A stretch of DNA of 64,000 bases from Rhodanobacter sp. B05 (GCF_002001085.1 NZ_MUNU01000012.1:1-64000); one strand, 5' to 3'; counted from the first letter of the stretch, positions 1 to 11,807 are shown. Made by a program: numbers and translations. Notes: a model not told the origin generated them from the letters alone.

Positions 1-182
1 GCTTGAAGGGGGACGCCACAAATTCGCCAAAAGCACGCGCGCCACCATCCCCCGTGCCACTCCCCACCCGTTTTCCACCCCGCGCATGCTGAATCCCTGC
101 GCAGCCCGGAGAAAGCCTTTCCTGCCGTCGGAGGGGTCTTTCTGCTAGCTTAACCAGCCTTCGAAGCCGGCAGATTTCCCCC
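1..182. other. Upstream region of lptD, no gene seen
   Basis: No convincing coding sequence is visible on either strand; the left neighbour lies outside the window. A promoter for lptD is expected here. I see only a weak -10-like TAGCTT near 149-154 with no good -35. I looked for an envelope-stress (sigma-E) promoter, as lptD has in E. coli, and found no convincing match. Confidence 0.4.
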
Positions 183-185
183 GTG

Positions 186-2615
186 ATGTCCAAGTTTCCT
201 CCACGCCGCCTGCTGGCGGTCGCCGCCGCCCTTGCCCTGGTCGGCGGCCAGGCCAGCGCCAAGGGTGGCCACAGCCATCCCAAGGCCTCGTCCGACGACC
301 CGGATCAGTCCTGCCCGCTGGGTTCGTTCCATTGCGCACCGCGTCCCTACAACTACGCGATGTGCCGCCCGAATGCGCTGCTGGAGTTCTACGACCCGAC
401 CCTGAGCAAGGACAGCAGCCTGCGCGATACCAGCCCGTCCTACGTCAACGCGCAACACGTCGACAGCTCCAACCAGACGGTCTACCACTTTTCCGGCGAC
501 GTGGTCATGCAGCGTGCCGACCAGCAGCTGCAGGCCGACCGGGTCGACTACAACGACGACAGCACCGACTACGACGCACGCGGCAACGTGCGCTACCAGG
601 AAGCGGGGCAATTGCTGGCCGCCTCGCACATGAAGGGCAACACCGATGCCAGCCGTGGCGTCGCCGACGACGTGCGTTACCAGATGCTGGAATCACGGGG
701 CAACGGTGTCGCCAGGCAGGGGCACATGCTGGATGCCCAACACACCCGCTACTCGATGGCCACGTATTCGACCTGCGACGTCGGCCACCACGTCTGGGAA
801 TTCCGCGCCAAGTCGATCAGCATCGACAAGGCCAACGGCGTCGGCGTGGCGCGCAACGCCACCATGCGCATCGGCAAGCTGCCGTTCCTGTACCTGCCGT
901 ATTTCACCTTTCCGACTGACAACCGCCGAAAGAGCGGTTTTCTGTATCCCAGCTTCGGCAAAACCGGCCGTGCGGGCTTCGAAGTCAGCACGCCTTATTA
1001 CCTGAACCTGGCGCCGAACTACGACGCCACGCTGGACCCGCGCATCTACACCGGCCGCGGCGCAATGCTGGCCGGCGAATTCCGTTACCTGCTGCCCGGC
1101 ACGACGGGCCAGTTGAACGCGGAGTACGTGCCGCGCGACCATGGTCAGAGCGATGGCCTGGCCGATACCCAGGGCGACTCGCGTTACCTGGTCAATCTCT
1201 CGAACACGACGCAACTGTGGCAGGGATGGCAGTTCGTCGGTTCATACAATCGCGCTTCGGACAGCAGCTACCTGTACGACTACGGCAACGCGCTGTCGCG
1301 AACACCGGTGTACCTGTTGAGTTCGGGCGCGGCCATCGCCGGTAGCGGCAAATGGTGGAACGCCTCGTTCGGCGTCACCACCTACCAGAACACCAACCCG
1401 TTCGCGACCGACAGTTCACTGCCCTACCGGCAACTGCCCTATGCGCGCTACAGCATGGACGTGCCGCTCTCGCGCTGGCTTGACGCGGGCGTCGACGCCG
1501 AGGCGGTGATGTTCCGCAAGACCGGCTACGTCGAAGGCCAGCGGGAGGACCTGTACCCTTACCTGGCGGCCGATTTCGGCACCTCGGCCTGGTTCGTGCG
1601 ACCGAAACTCGCCTGGCGCTACACCGCCTACCAGTTGAGCAGCGGGTACCAGGATTACGGCTATTCCGGCTTGCTCGGCAGCGGCACGACGTCGCCGTTC
1701 ACGCAGGCATCGCCGAGCCGGTCGCTGCCGATCGTGAGCCTCGACAGCGGCCTGGTGTTCGATCGCAGCACCTCGCTGTTCGGCACCAGCTACACGCAGA
1801 CCCTGGAACCGCGGCTGTACTACCTGTACGTGCCCTACCGCAACCAGGACAATCTGCCGCTGTTCAACACCAGCCTGATGTCGTTCGACTACTGGCAGCT
1901 GTTTTCGCCCAACCAGTTCTCCGGGGCGGACCGGCAAATGAATGCGAACAACCTGACCGGGGCGATCACTTCCCGCCTGCTCGACGATCAGGGCGTGGAA
2001 CGGCTGTCGGCCAGCTTCGGCCAGATCCGCTATTTCACGCCGCAGCGCGTGCAACTGCCGACCGGACAGAATACCGTGGCCGCCGCGACCGACTGGTCGG
2101 GTTCGGCCTACGTGGCCCAGCTCGATCTGCAGCTCAGCGACCGCTGGCGCTTGAACAGCGCGTATCAGTGGAGCCCGAACACCCGATTGAACCAGATGGC
2201 CACGCTGGGCCTGCAGCGGCGCATCGGCACCGATGGCATCCTCAACTTCTCCTACCACTATCGACGCGGCCTGCTGGAACAATACAGCGCGTCAGTGGTC
2301 TATCCGATAGCAGGCAACTGGCGCCTGCTCGGAGCCTGGACCTACGCCCCTGCCATCAAGACCGCCTACAAGATACCCACGGGTACCGTGGACGCCATGC
2401 TCGGCGTGGAATACGACAGTTGCTGCGTCACCCTGCGCCTGGTTGATCGCAACTATGTCAACCAGTCCTATTACGGTACCGTCCCGCTTCCCCCGGGCAA
2501 CAATACCAACCGGCGTGACAATGCCATCCTGTTTGAAGTGGTGTTCAAGGGCCTGGGCTCGACCGGCGGACAAATCGACCCACTGCTGCGCCGTGATATT
2601 CTCGGCTATCAATAA
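186..2615 (+). CDS. lptD: LPS-assembly protein LptD
   Basis: This outer-membrane beta-barrel inserts lipopolysaccharide into the outer leaflet together with the lipoprotein LptE. A signal peptide ends near ASA (about residue 25). An OstA/LptA-like beta-jellyroll domain follows (about residues 85-220), then a large C-terminal barrel rich in aromatic residues. Cysteines near the mature N-terminus, one in STCDVG (about residue 197) and a CC pair in YDSCCV (about 748) match the disulfide-forming cysteines of LptD. The length of about 809 residues is normal. ATG at 186 is preceded directly by an in-frame GTG at 183, so either may start. It leads the lptD-surA-pdxA-rsmA-apaG-apaH block known from many gammaproteobacteria. 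Confidence 0.96.
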   Translation: MSKFPPRRLLAVAAALALVGGQASAKGGHSHPKASSDDPDQSCPLGSFHCAPRPYNYAMCRPNALLEFYDPTLSKDSSLRDTSPSYVNAQHVDSSNQTVYHFSGDVVMQRADQQLQADRVDYNDDSTDYDARGNVRYQEAGQLLAASHMKGNTDASRGVADDVRYQMLESRGNGVARQGHMLDAQHTRYSMATYSTCDVGHHVWEFRAKSISIDKANGVGVARNATMRIGKLPFLYLPYFTFPTDNRRKSGFLYPSFGKTGRAGFEVSTPYYLNLAPNYDATLDPRIYTGRGAMLAGEFRYLLPGTTGQLNAEYVPRDHGQSDGLADTQGDSRYLVNLSNTTQLWQGWQFVGSYNRASDSSYLYDYGNALSRTPVYLLSSGAAIAGSGKWWNASFGVTTYQNTNPFATDSSLPYRQLPYARYSMDVPLSRWLDAGVDAEAVMFRKTGYVEGQREDLYPYLAADFGTSAWFVRPKLAWRYTAYQLSSGYQDYGYSGLLGSGTTSPFTQASPSRSLPIVSLDSGLVFDRSTSLFGTSYTQTLEPRLYYLYVPYRNQDNLPLFNTSLMSFDYWQLFSPNQFSGADRQMNANNLTGAITSRLLDDQGVERLSASFGQIRYFTPQRVQLPTGQNTVAAATDWSGSAYVAQLDLQLSDRWRLNSAYQWSPNTRLNQMATLGLQRRIGTDGILNFSYHYRRGLLEQYSASVVYPIAGNWRLLGAWTYAPAIKTAYKIPTGTVDAMLGVEYDSCCVTLRLVDRNYVNQSYYGTVPLPPGNNTNRRDNAILFEVVFKGLGSTGGQIDPLLRRDILGYQ

Positions 2616-2649
2616 CGCAACCGCTCCGGCGATCCAGGCTTTCCCTCTG

Positions 2650-3999
2650 ATGAAGCAACTCCTTGCGACCCTCCTGTTCGCCTTCGCGATCGCACTCCCG
2701 GCCCACGCACAACTGCTTGCGCCCAGTGCGCCCGCCAGCCAGCCGCTGGACCGCATCGTCGCCGTGGTCAACGACGACGTCATCCTGCAAAGCGACCTGG
2801 ACGAGGCAGCACATGCGATCGAACAGCAGTACGCCGGCCAGGCCGGGCAACTGCCGCCGGTGAACGTGCTGAGGCGGCAGGTGCTCAACCGGCTGATCCT
2901 GATGCGCCTGCAGATCCAGAAGGCACAGGACCAGGGCATCACGGTTTCCGACGCGGATGTGGACCGTGCGGTTCAGGGCGTGGCCCAGCAAAACAAGCTC
3001 ACCCCGGAGCAACTGCGCGCGGCGGTGGAACAACAGGGCTCCAGCTTTGCCGCATTCCGCCAGCAACTGGCCGACCAGATCACCGTGCAGCGGCTGCATC
3101 AGGGCGTGATCCAGAATTCGGTATCGGTGACCGACAGCGAAATCGACAACCTGCTGAACAGCCCGAACTACAAGGCCGGTGAAGTCCACTTGGCGCACAT
3201 CCAGATCAGCATCCCCGGCGGCGCCGACGCCGCCGCGATCCAGGCCAGCCAGGCCAAGGCCGAGCAGGCGCTGGCCGCGATCAAGGGCGGCATGGATTTC
3301 AACGCCGCCGCGATCCGCTACTCCGACGCGCCCGATGCGCTGGATGGCGGCGACCTCGGCTGGCGGCGCATGGACGAGATTCCGCCGGCATTCGCCGACA
3401 CCATCAGCTCGATGCAACCCGGCCAGGTCAGCCCCGCCTTGCGTGGCCCCACCGGCTTCCACATCCTCAAGCTGATCGGCGAGCGCAAGGGCGATCGCAA
3501 GATGGTCACCGAATATCATGCGCGGCAAATCCTGATCAAGCCGAGCGACCTGCTGACCTCGGCCCAGGCAGAGCAGAAGGCGCAGGACCTGTACAACCGC
3601 ATCGTCAACAAGCACGAGGATTTCGCGGCGCTGGCCAAGGAGTACTCGAAGGACGACACCACCGCCAACCTCGGTGGCGACATGAGCTGGTTCCAGCCCG
3701 ACGCGTGGGGGCAGACGATCGCCGGCAAACTCGCCGAGTTGAAGGACGGGCAGGTATCACAGCCGTTCCAGAGCGAGGCCGGCTGGCACATCCTGGAACG
3801 ACTCGGCACGCGCCAGAGCGACCAGACCGTGCAGCTCGAACGCGCCCAGGCGCGCCAGGCAATCGGCAACCGCAAATCCGATCAGGCCTACGACGACTTC
3901 CTGCGCGACCTGCGTTCCAACGCCTACATCGACATCCTGGTGCCGGAGTTGCGCGAGACGGATACGTCCGCCAACGGCGCCACCGCCCAGGCCGGCTGA
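2650..3999 (+). CDS. surA: Periplasmic chaperone and peptidyl-prolyl isomerase SurA
   Basis: SurA escorts unfolded outer-membrane proteins, including LptD, through the periplasm to the BAM complex. The 449-residue product starts with a signal peptide (MKQLLATLLFAFAIALPAHA) followed by the conserved DRIVAVVNDDVI at the start of the SurA N-domain. Two parvulin domains follow, at about residues 175-280 (GEVHLAHIQIS) and 290-390 (EYHARQILIK), and then a short C-terminal helix. The open frame extends further upstream into lptD, but the signal peptide fixes the start at ATG 2650, 34 nt after lptD. Co-transcription with lptD is expected. Confidence 0.96.
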   Translation: MKQLLATLLFAFAIALPAHAQLLAPSAPASQPLDRIVAVVNDDVILQSDLDEAAHAIEQQYAGQAGQLPPVNVLRRQVLNRLILMRLQIQKAQDQGITVSDADVDRAVQGVAQQNKLTPEQLRAAVEQQGSSFAAFRQQLADQITVQRLHQGVIQNSVSVTDSEIDNLLNSPNYKAGEVHLAHIQISIPGGADAAAIQASQAKAEQALAAIKGGMDFNAAAIRYSDAPDALDGGDLGWRRMDEIPPAFADTISSMQPGQVSPALRGPTGFHILKLIGERKGDRKMVTEYHARQILIKPSDLLTSAQAEQKAQDLYNRIVNKHEDFAALAKEYSKDDTTANLGGDMSWFQPDAWGQTIAGKLAELKDGQVSQPFQSEAGWHILERLGTRQSDQTVQLERAQARQAIGNRKSDQAYDDFLRDLRSNAYIDILVPELRETDTSANGATAQAG

Positions 4000-4004
4000 A
4001 CCTC

Positions 4005-5006
4005 ATGCCGCTGGCCCGGCTGGCCGTCACCGCCGGCGAGCCCGCGGGCATCGGCCCGGAGCTGCTGATCCGATTGGCGGCCACGCCGCTGGCGGCCACC
4101 CTGGTGGCGATCACCGATCGCCACCTGCTGCAACGTGCGGCGGCACGCTGCGGCGCGAACATCGTGCTGATCGACGACGATGGCACGGGCGAGGCAGCGC
4201 GCCGTCCCGGCACGCTGCGCGTGCGGCACACACCGCTGGCCGCGGACGAAATGCCCGGCCAACCCGATCCGCGCAACGCGCCCCATGTACTGGCCACCCT
4301 GGCCGAAGCCGCCGATGGCTGCGTTGCCGGCCGCTATGACGCGGCAGTCACCGCGCCACTGCAGAAGTCCTCGATCAACGACGCCGGCATCCGCTTCAGC
4401 GGCCACACTGAATTCTTTGCGGAGCGGGCCCGGGCCGATGTGGTGATGATGCTGGCCAGCCCCGACTTGCGGGTCGCCCTGGCCACCACCCACCTGCCGC
4501 TGGCAGCGGTGCCGGCGGCCATCACCTCCGCGGCGCTGACGCGCGTGCTGCGCATCGTCTACGCCGAACTGCGCACGAAATTCGGCCTGGCCGATCCGCG
4601 CATCGCGGTACTCGGACTCAACCCGCACGCCGGCGAAGGTGGCTATCTCGGTCGCGAGGAGCTGGATACCATCATCCCCACGCTCGAAGCCCTACGCGCC
4701 GAAGGCATGCACCTGCTCGGCCCGCTGCCCGCCGACACCGCCTTCGTGCCTGCACAGCGCACCCGCTACGACGCGGTGCTGGCGATGTACCACGACCAGG
4801 CGCTGCCGGTGCTGAAAAGCGAGGCGTTCGATCGCACCGTCAACCTTACCCTCGGCCTGCCATTCATCCGCACCTCGGTCGACCACGGCACCGCGCTGGA
4901 CCTGGCCGGCAGCGGTCGCGCCGATCCGGCCAGCCTGATCGCTGCCGCCAAGCTCGCGCTGGAACTCGTGCAGCGAAAAAAGCACGCGCCGGAGAACGAG
5001 AGATGA
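4005..5006 (+). CDS. pdxA: 4-hydroxythreonine-4-phosphate dehydrogenase PdxA
   Basis: PdxA oxidises 4-phosphohydroxy-L-threonine in the deoxyxylulose-5-phosphate-dependent route to pyridoxal phosphate; it uses NAD and a bound divalent metal. The 333-residue product carries family signatures: TAGEPAGIGPE at the N-terminus, ATTHLPL, GLNPHAGEGG, the metal-site stretch MYHDQALPVLK, and FIRTSVDHGTALD near the C-terminus. ATG 4005 lies 5 nt after the surA stop; the upstream in-frame extension overlaps surA and is not used. The surA-pdxA-rsmA order is conserved in Enterobacteria and Pseudomonads. Confidence 0.96.
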   Translation: MPLARLAVTAGEPAGIGPELLIRLAATPLAATLVAITDRHLLQRAAARCGANIVLIDDDGTGEAARRPGTLRVRHTPLAADEMPGQPDPRNAPHVLATLAEAADGCVAGRYDAAVTAPLQKSSINDAGIRFSGHTEFFAERARADVVMMLASPDLRVALATTHLPLAAVPAAITSAALTRVLRIVYAELRTKFGLADPRIAVLGLNPHAGEGGYLGREELDTIIPTLEALRAEGMHLLGPLPADTAFVPAQRTRYDAVLAMYHDQALPVLKSEAFDRTVNLTLGLPFIRTSVDHGTALDLAGSGRADPASLIAAAKLALELVQRKKHAPENER

Positions 5007-5019
5007 GTAACAGCAACGT

Positions 5020-5057
5020 CATCACTCTCACTCCTTACTCCTCTCCACTTACTCCTG
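5020..5057 (+). repeat. Single arm of the CACTC/GAGTGAG intergenic repeat
   Basis: The 55-nt gap between pdxA and rsmA is filled by a pyrimidine-rich stretch made of CTCACTCC, TTACTCC and TCTCCACTTACTCC. It resembles one arm of the long inverted repeats at 7167-7245 and 29417-29501. No second arm is present, so it should not form the large hairpin. Confidence 0.5.
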
Positions 5058-5061
5058 ACCC

Positions 5062-5853
5062 ATGAGCGCCCGCCCCAAGAAAAGCTTCGGCCAGCACTTC
5101 CTGCACGACCGTCGCTTTATCGACAGCATCGTCAGCGCGATAGCTCCGCGCAGCGACGATTTCCTGGTCGAGATCGGGCCGGGCGAAGGTGCGCTGACCC
5201 TGCCGTTGCTGAAGGTGTCCGGCAAGCTCACCGCGATCGAGCTGGACACCGACCTGATCCCCGGCCTGCAGGCGCGCGCCAGCGGCATCGGCGAGCTGCA
5301 TATCGTCCACGCCGATGTGTTGAAGATCGACTTCAGCGCGATGGCGCACAGCCATGGCGTGCCGCGCCTGCGCCTCGCGGGCAACCTGCCCTACTACATC
5401 TCCAGCCCGATCCTGTTTCATTGCGTCGAGCACGCCGCCGCGATCCAGGACATGCACTTCATGCTACAGAAGGAAGTGGTCGAGCGGATGGCCGCGACAC
5501 CGGGCAGCAAGGTATATGGACGGCTGTCGGTGATGCTGCAGCTGGCCTGCCGCGTCGAGCCGCTGTTCGACGTGCCGCCGGAAGCATTCCGACCGCCGCC
5601 GAAGGTGGAATCGGCCGTGGTTCGGCTGGTGCCGCTGCCGAGTCACGAATTGCATGACGCGCGACCGGAGCATGTCTACGCCGTGGTCAAGGCCGCATTC
5701 GGGCAACGCCGCAAGACACTCGCCAATGCCCTCAAGCAGTTGCTCGACAGCGACGCGATACGCCGCGCAGACATCGATCCGCGAGCCCGCGCCGAAACGC
5801 TTGCGCCGGAAGACTTCGTGCGCCTGGCCAAGGTTTATTCCAGCCAGGGATAG
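5062..5853 (+). CDS. rsmA: 16S rRNA dimethyladenosine transferase RsmA (KsgA)
   Basis: RsmA dimethylates two adjacent adenosines near the 3' end of 16S rRNA during late 30S assembly, using S-adenosylmethionine. The 263-residue product opens with KKSFGQHFLHD, the family hallmark. The SAM-binding motif I (EIGPGEGALT) follows near residues 34-43, and the catalytic NLPYYISSP motif lies near 110-118. Length and start agree with the family. It follows pdxA in the same direction across a repeat-filled gap, so it may be read from the upstream promoter. Methyl donor supply links it loosely to metK further right. Confidence 0.96.
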   Translation: MSARPKKSFGQHFLHDRRFIDSIVSAIAPRSDDFLVEIGPGEGALTLPLLKVSGKLTAIELDTDLIPGLQARASGIGELHIVHADVLKIDFSAMAHSHGVPRLRLAGNLPYYISSPILFHCVEHAAAIQDMHFMLQKEVVERMAATPGSKVYGRLSVMLQLACRVEPLFDVPPEAFRPPPKVESAVVRLVPLPSHELHDARPEHVYAVVKAAFGQRRKTLANALKQLLDSDAIRRADIDPRARAETLAPEDFVRLAKVYSSQG

Positions 5854-5904
5854 GCGCTTGCCGCGTATTCGCGATCGCGTCACCCCATTCGCGACAGCAG
5901 GCCT

Positions 5905-5910
5905 TACAAT
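5905..5910 (+). promoter_or_regulatory. -10 element TACAAT placing +1 on the apaG start codon
   Basis: TACAAT is followed by exactly 6 nt and then the apaG ATG at 5917. This geometry puts the transcription start on the A of ATG, implying a leaderless mRNA. No good -35 is visible. The same arrangement recurs at 32720, 36183 and 41965. Confidence 0.55.
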
Positions 5911-5916
5911 CCGGCC

Positions 5917-6300
5917 ATGACTGAAGAATCTCCCTACACGATCGACGTGCAGGTGCAAACCCGTTTCGTCCCCGACCAATCCAAACCCGGTGACAATCGC
6001 TACGTTTTTGCCTACACCATCACCCTGCGCAATGCCGGCAAGCTGCCGGCACGCCTGCTCACCCGCCGCTGGCTGATCACCGATGCCAACGGCAAGGTGG
6101 AGGAAGTGAGCGGCGACGGCGTGGTCGGCGAACAACCGTGGATGCGGCCCGGCGACGATTTCGAGTACACCTCCGGCGCCGTGCTCGAGACCCCGGTGGG
6201 CATCATGGGCGGCAGCTACCAGATGCTGGCCGACGACGGTACCGAGTTCGAGGCGCCGATACCGACCTTCACCTTGTCCATCCCGCGCACCCTGCATTGA
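5917..6300 (+). CDS. apaG: ApaG protein (Co2+/Mg2+ efflux-associated fold)
   Basis: ApaG is a small fibronectin-III-like beta-sandwich protein. Its biochemical role is not settled; the family name mentions Co2+/Mg2+ efflux from a Salmonella phenotype. The 127-residue product shows the family pattern [36 protein letters not shown] and [18 protein letters not shown]. It has no signal peptide. It precedes apaH by 15 nt, the usual apaG-apaH pairing. A -10 box 6 nt before the ATG suggests leaderless transcription independent of rsmA. Confidence 0.94.
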   Translation: MTEESPYTIDVQVQTRFVPDQSKPGDNRYVFAYTITLRNAGKLPARLLTRRWLITDANGKVEEVSGDGVVGEQPWMRPGDDFEYTSGAVLETPVGIMGGSYQMLADDGTEFEAPIPTFTLSIPRTLH

Positions 6301-6315
6301 TGGTCAAGGACTGAC

Positions 6316-7167
6316 ATGGCGACCTACGCGATCGGCGACGTGCAGGGCTGCTATCCCGAACTGCAACGCCTACTGGACAAGCTGCGCTTCGATCCCGCGC
6401 AGGATCAACTGTGGTTCTGCGGCGACCTGGTCAACCGCGGCGGACAGTCGCTGGAGACGCTGCGGCTGATTCACGGCCTGCGCGAATCGAGTGTCATCAC
6501 CCTGGGCAACCACGACCTGAGCCTGCTGGCGATTGCCCAGCGCAAACCCGACGCCCAGGCGCGGGTGAACCCCGAGCTGCGCGAAGTGCTGTTTGCCAGC
6601 GACGCGCCGGTGCTGTTCGAATGGCTGCGCTCGCAGAAACTCCTGCACCACGACGAGCAGCTCAACTGGACCATGGTGCATGCGGGGCTCGCGCCGATGT
6701 GGACGCTGCGACAGGCGCAGCGTGCCGCCCAGGATGTCGAGCGGGAACTGTCCAGTCCGCGCCACCCGCGCCTGCTACGGAACCTGTTCGGTAACCGCCC
6801 GGCGCAGTGGTCCAGCCGGTTGCAGGGCCCGGATCGATACCGCGCCACCATCAACACCATGACCCGCATGCGCTATTGCGATGTCAACGGCCGCATCGAT
6901 TTCGACGCCAAGGGTATTCCCGGCACGCAGAAACCGGGGCTGTATCCGTGGTTTTCGGTGCCGGGCATGCGTCGGCGCGACACCCGCATCGTCTGCGGCC
7001 ACTGGTCCGCGCTCGGTCGATTCGCCGGGCTGGGCGTGCACGCCATCGACACCGGCTGCGTATGGGGCGGCAAGCTCACCGCCTTGCGACTGGACGGCGA
7101 AGAGCTGCAATACGTCACCGTGAACGCGGAGCCCCATCGCAAGCGCCCACCGGGCGGCGAAGACTGA
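6316..7167 (+). CDS. apaH: Symmetrical bis(5'-nucleosyl)-tetraphosphatase ApaH
   Basis: ApaH hydrolyses diadenosine tetraphosphate to two ADP and also removes Np4 caps from RNA in E. coli. The 283-residue protein has the metallophosphatase motifs in order: GDVQGC at residues 7-12, CGDLVNRG near 35-42 and LGNHD near 64-68, with CGHWSALG near the C-terminal third. A Shine-Dalgarno AAGGA precedes ATG 6316. It is the last gene of the lptD block; its stop codon merges into a long inverted repeat that separates it from convergent secA. Confidence 0.95.
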   Translation: MATYAIGDVQGCYPELQRLLDKLRFDPAQDQLWFCGDLVNRGGQSLETLRLIHGLRESSVITLGNHDLSLLAIAQRKPDAQARVNPELREVLFASDAPVLFEWLRSQKLLHHDEQLNWTMVHAGLAPMWTLRQAQRAAQDVERELSSPRHPRLLRNLFGNRPAQWSSRLQGPDRYRATINTMTRMRYCDVNGRIDFDAKGIPGTQKPGLYPWFSVPGMRRRDTRIVCGHWSALGRFAGLGVHAIDTGCVWGGKLTALRLDGEELQYVTVNAEPHRKRPPGGED

Positions 7168-7245
7168 AAAGCAGGAGTGAGTGGTGAGAGAAAGCCTCGT
7201 AGCCCTCTCTCTTTTCTCTCTCCTCTCCACTCACTCCTCGCTTTT
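7167..7245. terminator. Long GAGTGAG inverted repeat, likely bidirectional terminator of apaH and secA
   Basis: The left arm begins AAAAGCAGGAGTGAGTGG (7167-7184) and continues GTGAGAGAAAG. The right arm (7211-7245) is its reverse complement with small indels and ends in CTTTT. The two arms fill the whole space between convergent genes, and each strand ends the hairpin in a T-rich stretch, which suits a bidirectional terminator. Confidence 0.65.
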
Positions 7246-7248
7246 CGC

Positions 7249-9987
<2,739 letters not shown>

Positions 9988-10199
9988 CGATCTTCCGGAT
10001 AGGGGAACAGAACGCCCGCCACAATCGCGAGCCAATCGAGCATATTACTACATGCTCGTCAGAGCCGGCCCGGTCGGGGCTGCCGGTGGCGGCGGGATAC
10101 TAGCGGCGGAAGTCCACCCTCGGTGAAACCGCGCCACCGCCCGAAAATGGCGGCGATTGCCGGCGGATTCAAGGCTTCGCGGCGGGGGCGCCGGAGCTG
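9988..10199 (-). other. Spacer between the M23 gene and secA with a small inverted repeat
   Basis: No gene is visible. A perfect 7-bp inverted repeat, CGAGCAT (10037-10043) and ATGCTCG (10052-10058) with an 8-nt loop, lies 50 nt before the secA start. It has no T-run, so it may be a leader structure rather than a terminator. TAGTAT at 10102-10097 could be a -10 for secA but lacks a clear -35. Confidence 0.4.
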
Positions 10200-11129
10200 T
10201 CAGCGGTGATTGCGCACGAACGCGAGCGGATTGACCACGCGGCCGTCGTACCAGACCTCGAAATGCACGTGCGAGCCGGTGGACCGCCCGGTCGATCCCG
10301 CCTGGGCAATCACGTCGCCAACCTGCACGTGCTGGCCCGGGTGCACGTCCAGCTTGCTGTTGTGGGCATAGCGCGTCATGTAGCCGTTGCCGTGGTCGAT
10401 CTCCACCACGTTGCCGTAGCCGCGGCGTACGCCCGCGTAGGTAACCATGCCCTCGGCCACCGCATGCACGGACGTACCGTACGGCGTGGCGATGTCGATG
10501 CCGGTGTGCCGTTCCGACTGGCCATCGAACGGATCCGGGCGTACCCCGAAGTAGGACGAAATGTAACCCGGAACCGGCATCCCGGTCGGCTTGAGATTCG
10601 ATTCGATGCGGGCATCCAGCAGCAGGCTCTGCAACGCCGAGAGCTGCGCCTGCTGCGTATTGAACTGGCCCGTCAACTGATCGATTCCAGTCTCCAGGGA
10701 CGGTGGCAAGGCGTAGCCGGTGCCGCTCGAGTCCTCGACACCGCCGACGGCCGGCGCCTGGTCGAAATCGAACTCGCCGCCATCGAGCTTGCCTACCTGG
10801 ACCAGTCGCTCGCCGAGCGCGTTCAAACGGGTCGACTGTGCCTGTAGTTGGCCCAGTTTGACCGCCAGCGCATTGAGGCTCCGCTGCGCATCCACGCGCA
10901 CGCTGCCCAACTGGCTGTCCTGCTGCCGGATCTGCTGCTGCAGATCGTGAAGCTGTGCCAGCGCGTGGTCACGCGGACTGGCGATGACGAGTGCCAGGGC
11001 GGCGCCCAGCGACACGCAAGCCAGGACCGCGAGTGAGAGCAACGACAGCAGCTTCCAGCGCAGACGCCGATTGGCGAGGTCCAGGGTCTTCGGCAGTTTC
11101 CTGGCATGTGAGACGAGTATGATCTGCAT
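10200..11129 (-). CDS. M23-family (LytM/peptidoglycan endopeptidase fold) membrane-anchored protein
   Basis: This 309-residue protein has one transmembrane segment at about residues 29-51, a coiled coil at about 58-115 and a C-terminal LytM/M23 domain at about 190-300. Zinc-site motifs HTGIDIA and HVHFEVW are both visible, so it is probably catalytically competent, unlike EnvC-type activators. The likely role is cleavage or control of peptidoglycan in the periplasm. ATG 11129 is chosen because a GGAAAG Shine-Dalgarno precedes it and the upstream part of the frame is not protein-like. It is divergent from dciA, with only 27 nt between the start codons, and lies between lpxC and secA, where E. 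coli has secM. Confidence 0.88.
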   Translation of the reverse strand: MQIILVSHARKLPKTLDLANRRLRWKLLSLLSLAVLACVSLGAALALVIASPRDHALAQLHDLQQQIRQQDSQLGSVRVDAQRSLNALAVKLGQLQAQSTRLNALGERLVQVGKLDGGEFDFDQAPAVGGVEDSSGTGYALPPSLETGIDQLTGQFNTQQAQLSALQSLLLDARIESNLKPTGMPVPGYISSYFGVRPDPFDGQSERHTGIDIATPYGTSVHAVAEGMVTYAGVRRGYGNVVEIDHGNGYMTRYAHNSKLDVHPGQHVQVGDVIAQAGSTGRSTGSHVHFEVWYDGRVVNPLAFVRNHR

Positions 11130-11156
11130 GTCTTTCCAAATTCGAATGTCGGCACC

Positions 11157-11639
11157 ATGCAACGCGCGGAACCCATCGCTTCCCGCCGCCCCGGCCACGG
11201 ACCGAAGTCCCTCGCCGACTGCGGCTCCTTCGCGTCGCTGGCCCGGAAGGCCGGCGCGCTGGAAGCGCTGGATCGCGCCTTGCGCCAGACGTTGCCATCG
11301 CCGCTGCGCGAGCAGGTGAGATTCGCCAACCTGCGCAACGACCGCCTCGTCTTTCTGGCGTCTTCACCGGCTTGGGCATCGCGTCTGCGCTTGATGCAGA
11401 CACAGATCCTTGCCTCCGCACGCGCCATCGGCACCTGCGCCAGTTCAGTCACCGTGAAAGTGGCTCCCCAACCGGCCGCCGCAAGCATGCCGGATCAGTC
11501 GAGACCGCTTTCGCCAGCTGCAGCCACCCATCTCAGGGCCGCTGCCGCGTCATCCACAGACCCCGAATGGCGGGTTCTGTTCCTCAAGCTGGCGTCCCTC
11601 GCCGAAACCGCTGATTCCCCCGGTCGCGACACCGGCTGA
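11157..11639 (+). CDS. dciA: DciA-like (DUF721) replicative helicase loader
   Basis: DUF721/DciA proteins are the ancestral bacterial loaders or operators of the DnaB helicase; they replace phage-derived DnaC. The 160-residue product contains the DUF721 core (about residues 30-95), including ALDRALRQTLPSPLREQVRFANLRNDRLVFLA in pieces, and then the SPAWASRLR motif. The C-terminal 60 residues are low-complexity and Ala/Pro-rich. It is the only plus-strand gene inside the long minus-strand envelope cluster. No Shine-Dalgarno is seen before ATG 11157. Its start is almost back-to-back with the M23 gene, so the two promoters must overlap the partner's 5' region. Confidence 0.82.
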   Translation: MQRAEPIASRRPGHGPKSLADCGSFASLARKAGALEALDRALRQTLPSPLREQVRFANLRNDRLVFLASSPAWASRLRLMQTQILASARAIGTCASSVTVKVAPQPAAASMPDQSRPLSPAAATHLRAAAASSTDPEWRVLFLKLASLAETADSPGRDTG

Positions 11640-11731
11640 CATCGCGAGGGTGTGTTTATAGCACGCATGGGCGTACGCAACAGCCCGGAGTCACCATGAG
11701 GTGAAGCAGCACCCGCCGGGAATGTGGCGCA

Positions 11732-11777
11732 CGTCAAGAAAAAGGCCGGGTCTGATGACCCGGCCTTTTTCTTGACG
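11732..11777. terminator. Bidirectional intrinsic terminator between dciA and lpxC
   Basis: A perfect 21-bp inverted repeat (11732-11752 and 11757-11777) surrounds a TGAT loop. Its GC-rich core GGCCGGGTC is flanked by an A5 run on the left and a T5 run on the right, so both strands read a GC stem followed by uridines. It separates convergent dciA and lpxC. Confidence 0.9.
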
Positions 11778-11807
11778 ACGGTTGCTGCAGGGCGCTGGCG
11801 ACGGCGC

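Noticed and set aside
100-182. Sigma-E promoter before lptD
   Set aside because: Only partial resemblance to GGAACTT at the -35 and no matching -10 at the right distance.
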